Below, one piece after another: positions 63,120 to 64,000 of a stretch of 64,000 nt of DNA (position 1 is the stretch's first letter; every line of letters starts with the position of its first letter). Made by a program: the position numbers and the translations under genes. The stretch is from Anoplopoma fimbria (Eukaryota; Chordata; Actinopteri; Perciformes; Anoplopomatidae). The notes beneath the pieces are model-generated. The model saw only the letters and a program-made list of their open reading frames with translations. It made no database searches and was not told the DNA's origin. The stretch covers positions 4,543,297 to 4,607,296 of the forward strand of contig NC_072470.1 of assembly GCF_027596085.1 (NCBI RefSeq), read 5' to 3'.

Positions 63120-63974
63120 ATGTCCAAAGGGATTCCTTTGGTGTTTAATGGCGAAAGTGAGGTAAGATGCATTTCTTTCTATTATCGGGTAAAGTCTATT
63201 TAAAGCAACTCTTTTGGATCAGCATATCAGCAGGGATATCATAAATTAGCATATTCAGCAAATCCAAATGCTGATGATCAGTAACCGTGGCATTCTGTTT
63301 ATTGCTATTTGCTATTTTGAGTCCTAAAACCAAGGACAACAAAATTGCTGTGCTCCCATCATGAGGACAAAGACACACAAGCAGTCACTTATTTTGTTCC
63401 CAGGAAGAGCTACTCAGAAAAAAGTTGTTAAAGGTCATTGTGGGTAGGAGATGAAAGGCAAACCCAGGCCTTCAGTGTCAAAGTTCTACATTACATCATA
63501 CATTTTTATGACTTATAACATAACATGCTCCGAAACACCCCTGGCTATTTTTTCAATGTAAGACCACCAACCAGTAGCATCTTTGACACATGTTAAAATG
63601 GCTTCAGGTTTCAGGACACGCCTACTTAACGTCATGAGTTTTGTGGGACTTGCAAGAGACAGAAAAAGAGGCACTCAGTATGGCTCAAACTCAAAATGAA
63701 CTGGATCATACCCTTCCCATTATTCACTTATGACTATATCTGTTTTTGGTTTTTTTTTTACAAACAGTGTCTGTAATCAAGTACTGTATGGAAACATAAC
63801 TGGGATGTCATTCTAACTGATGTGCTCTGTTCATCACAGTCCCCAGTGCAACAGCCCGGGTCAAACATCCTCTGCACTCCCCGTGAGCCCAGAGGTATCG
63901 GAGGCAATGGAGTCCTTCAGAAGAGGCCTTCAATAACTGTCGCTGATCTTGAAAAACCCAATCAGTTACCAGAT
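63120..63974 (+). CDS. First two coding exons of an unidentified gene (3' partial)
   Basis: ATG at 63120 opens a 14-codon exon ending GGCGAAAGTGAG/GTAAGA (63161). The next exon begins after TCATCACAG at 63840 and reads SPVQQPGSNILCTPREPRG and on to KRPSITVADLEKP. Both splice sites are near consensus and the phases agree. In frame a TAA follows at 63975-63977, but the neighbouring frame stays open to the window end (SYQIKKESLERS), so either this is a true short C-terminus or one more base is missing. I do not recognise the protein. The Pro/Ser/charged composition suggests a disordered N-terminus. Confidence 0.45.
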
Positions 63975-64000
63975 TAAAAAGGAGAGTCTGGAAAGAAGTC

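Overview
The window is vertebrate nuclear DNA, almost certainly from a teleost (probably a percomorph) fish. Coding sequence is split by GT-AG introns. Long (CA)n/(TG)n microsatellites are common, and a tRNA-derived SINE, a 5'-truncated non-LTR element and several fish-type dispersed repeats are present. The encoded proteins are fish versions of IGFBP5, IGFBP2, STK11IP, a Cx43.4/Cx45-group connexin and inhibin alpha. No bacterial-type operons, CRISPR arrays or prophages are present.

Layout. 1-5370: 3' part of igfbp5 (+ strand, coding exons 2-4 and 3'UTR; exon 1 lies upstream of the window). 6040-17785: complete igfbp2 (- strand, four coding exons, 8.9-kb first intron, TATA box). The two IGFBP genes are tail to tail, as in other vertebrates. 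17790-23250: intergenic, with a non-LTR element fragment, a (GATAA)n tail and a 21-bp minisatellite. 23249-43895: stk11ip (+), reconstructed as 25 coding exons (1206 codons plus stop) in continuous phase. 45040-52630: intergenic, with a locally duplicated ~250-bp element and a possible 5'UTR exon. 52663-54505: connexin gene (+) with four coding exons. 56844-58750: inhibin alpha (inha, - strand, two exons), convergent with the connexin. 58750-64000: intergenic, dense microsatellites, then the first two coding exons of an unidentified + strand gene running off the right edge.

The genes do not form one pathway. IGFBP2/5 are secreted IGF carriers, STK11IP is an LKB1-binding LRR protein, the connexin makes gap junctions and inhibin alpha is a gonadal TGF-beta-superfamily antagonist of FSH release. 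They are together because of conserved synteny: their human counterparts IGFBP2/IGFBP5 and INHA/STK11IP lie on 2q35.

Most notable: two apparent frame breaks in otherwise well-conserved genes (igfbp2 exon 1, 2 bp short; connexin last large exon, 1 bp short), and a possible third break at the right edge. Other points are a (TG)n tract abutting the igfbp5 exon 3 acceptor, a near-perfect 30-bp-stem hairpin in a stk11ip intron, and a connexin coding region cut by introns. I did not find a convincing new multi-gene system.
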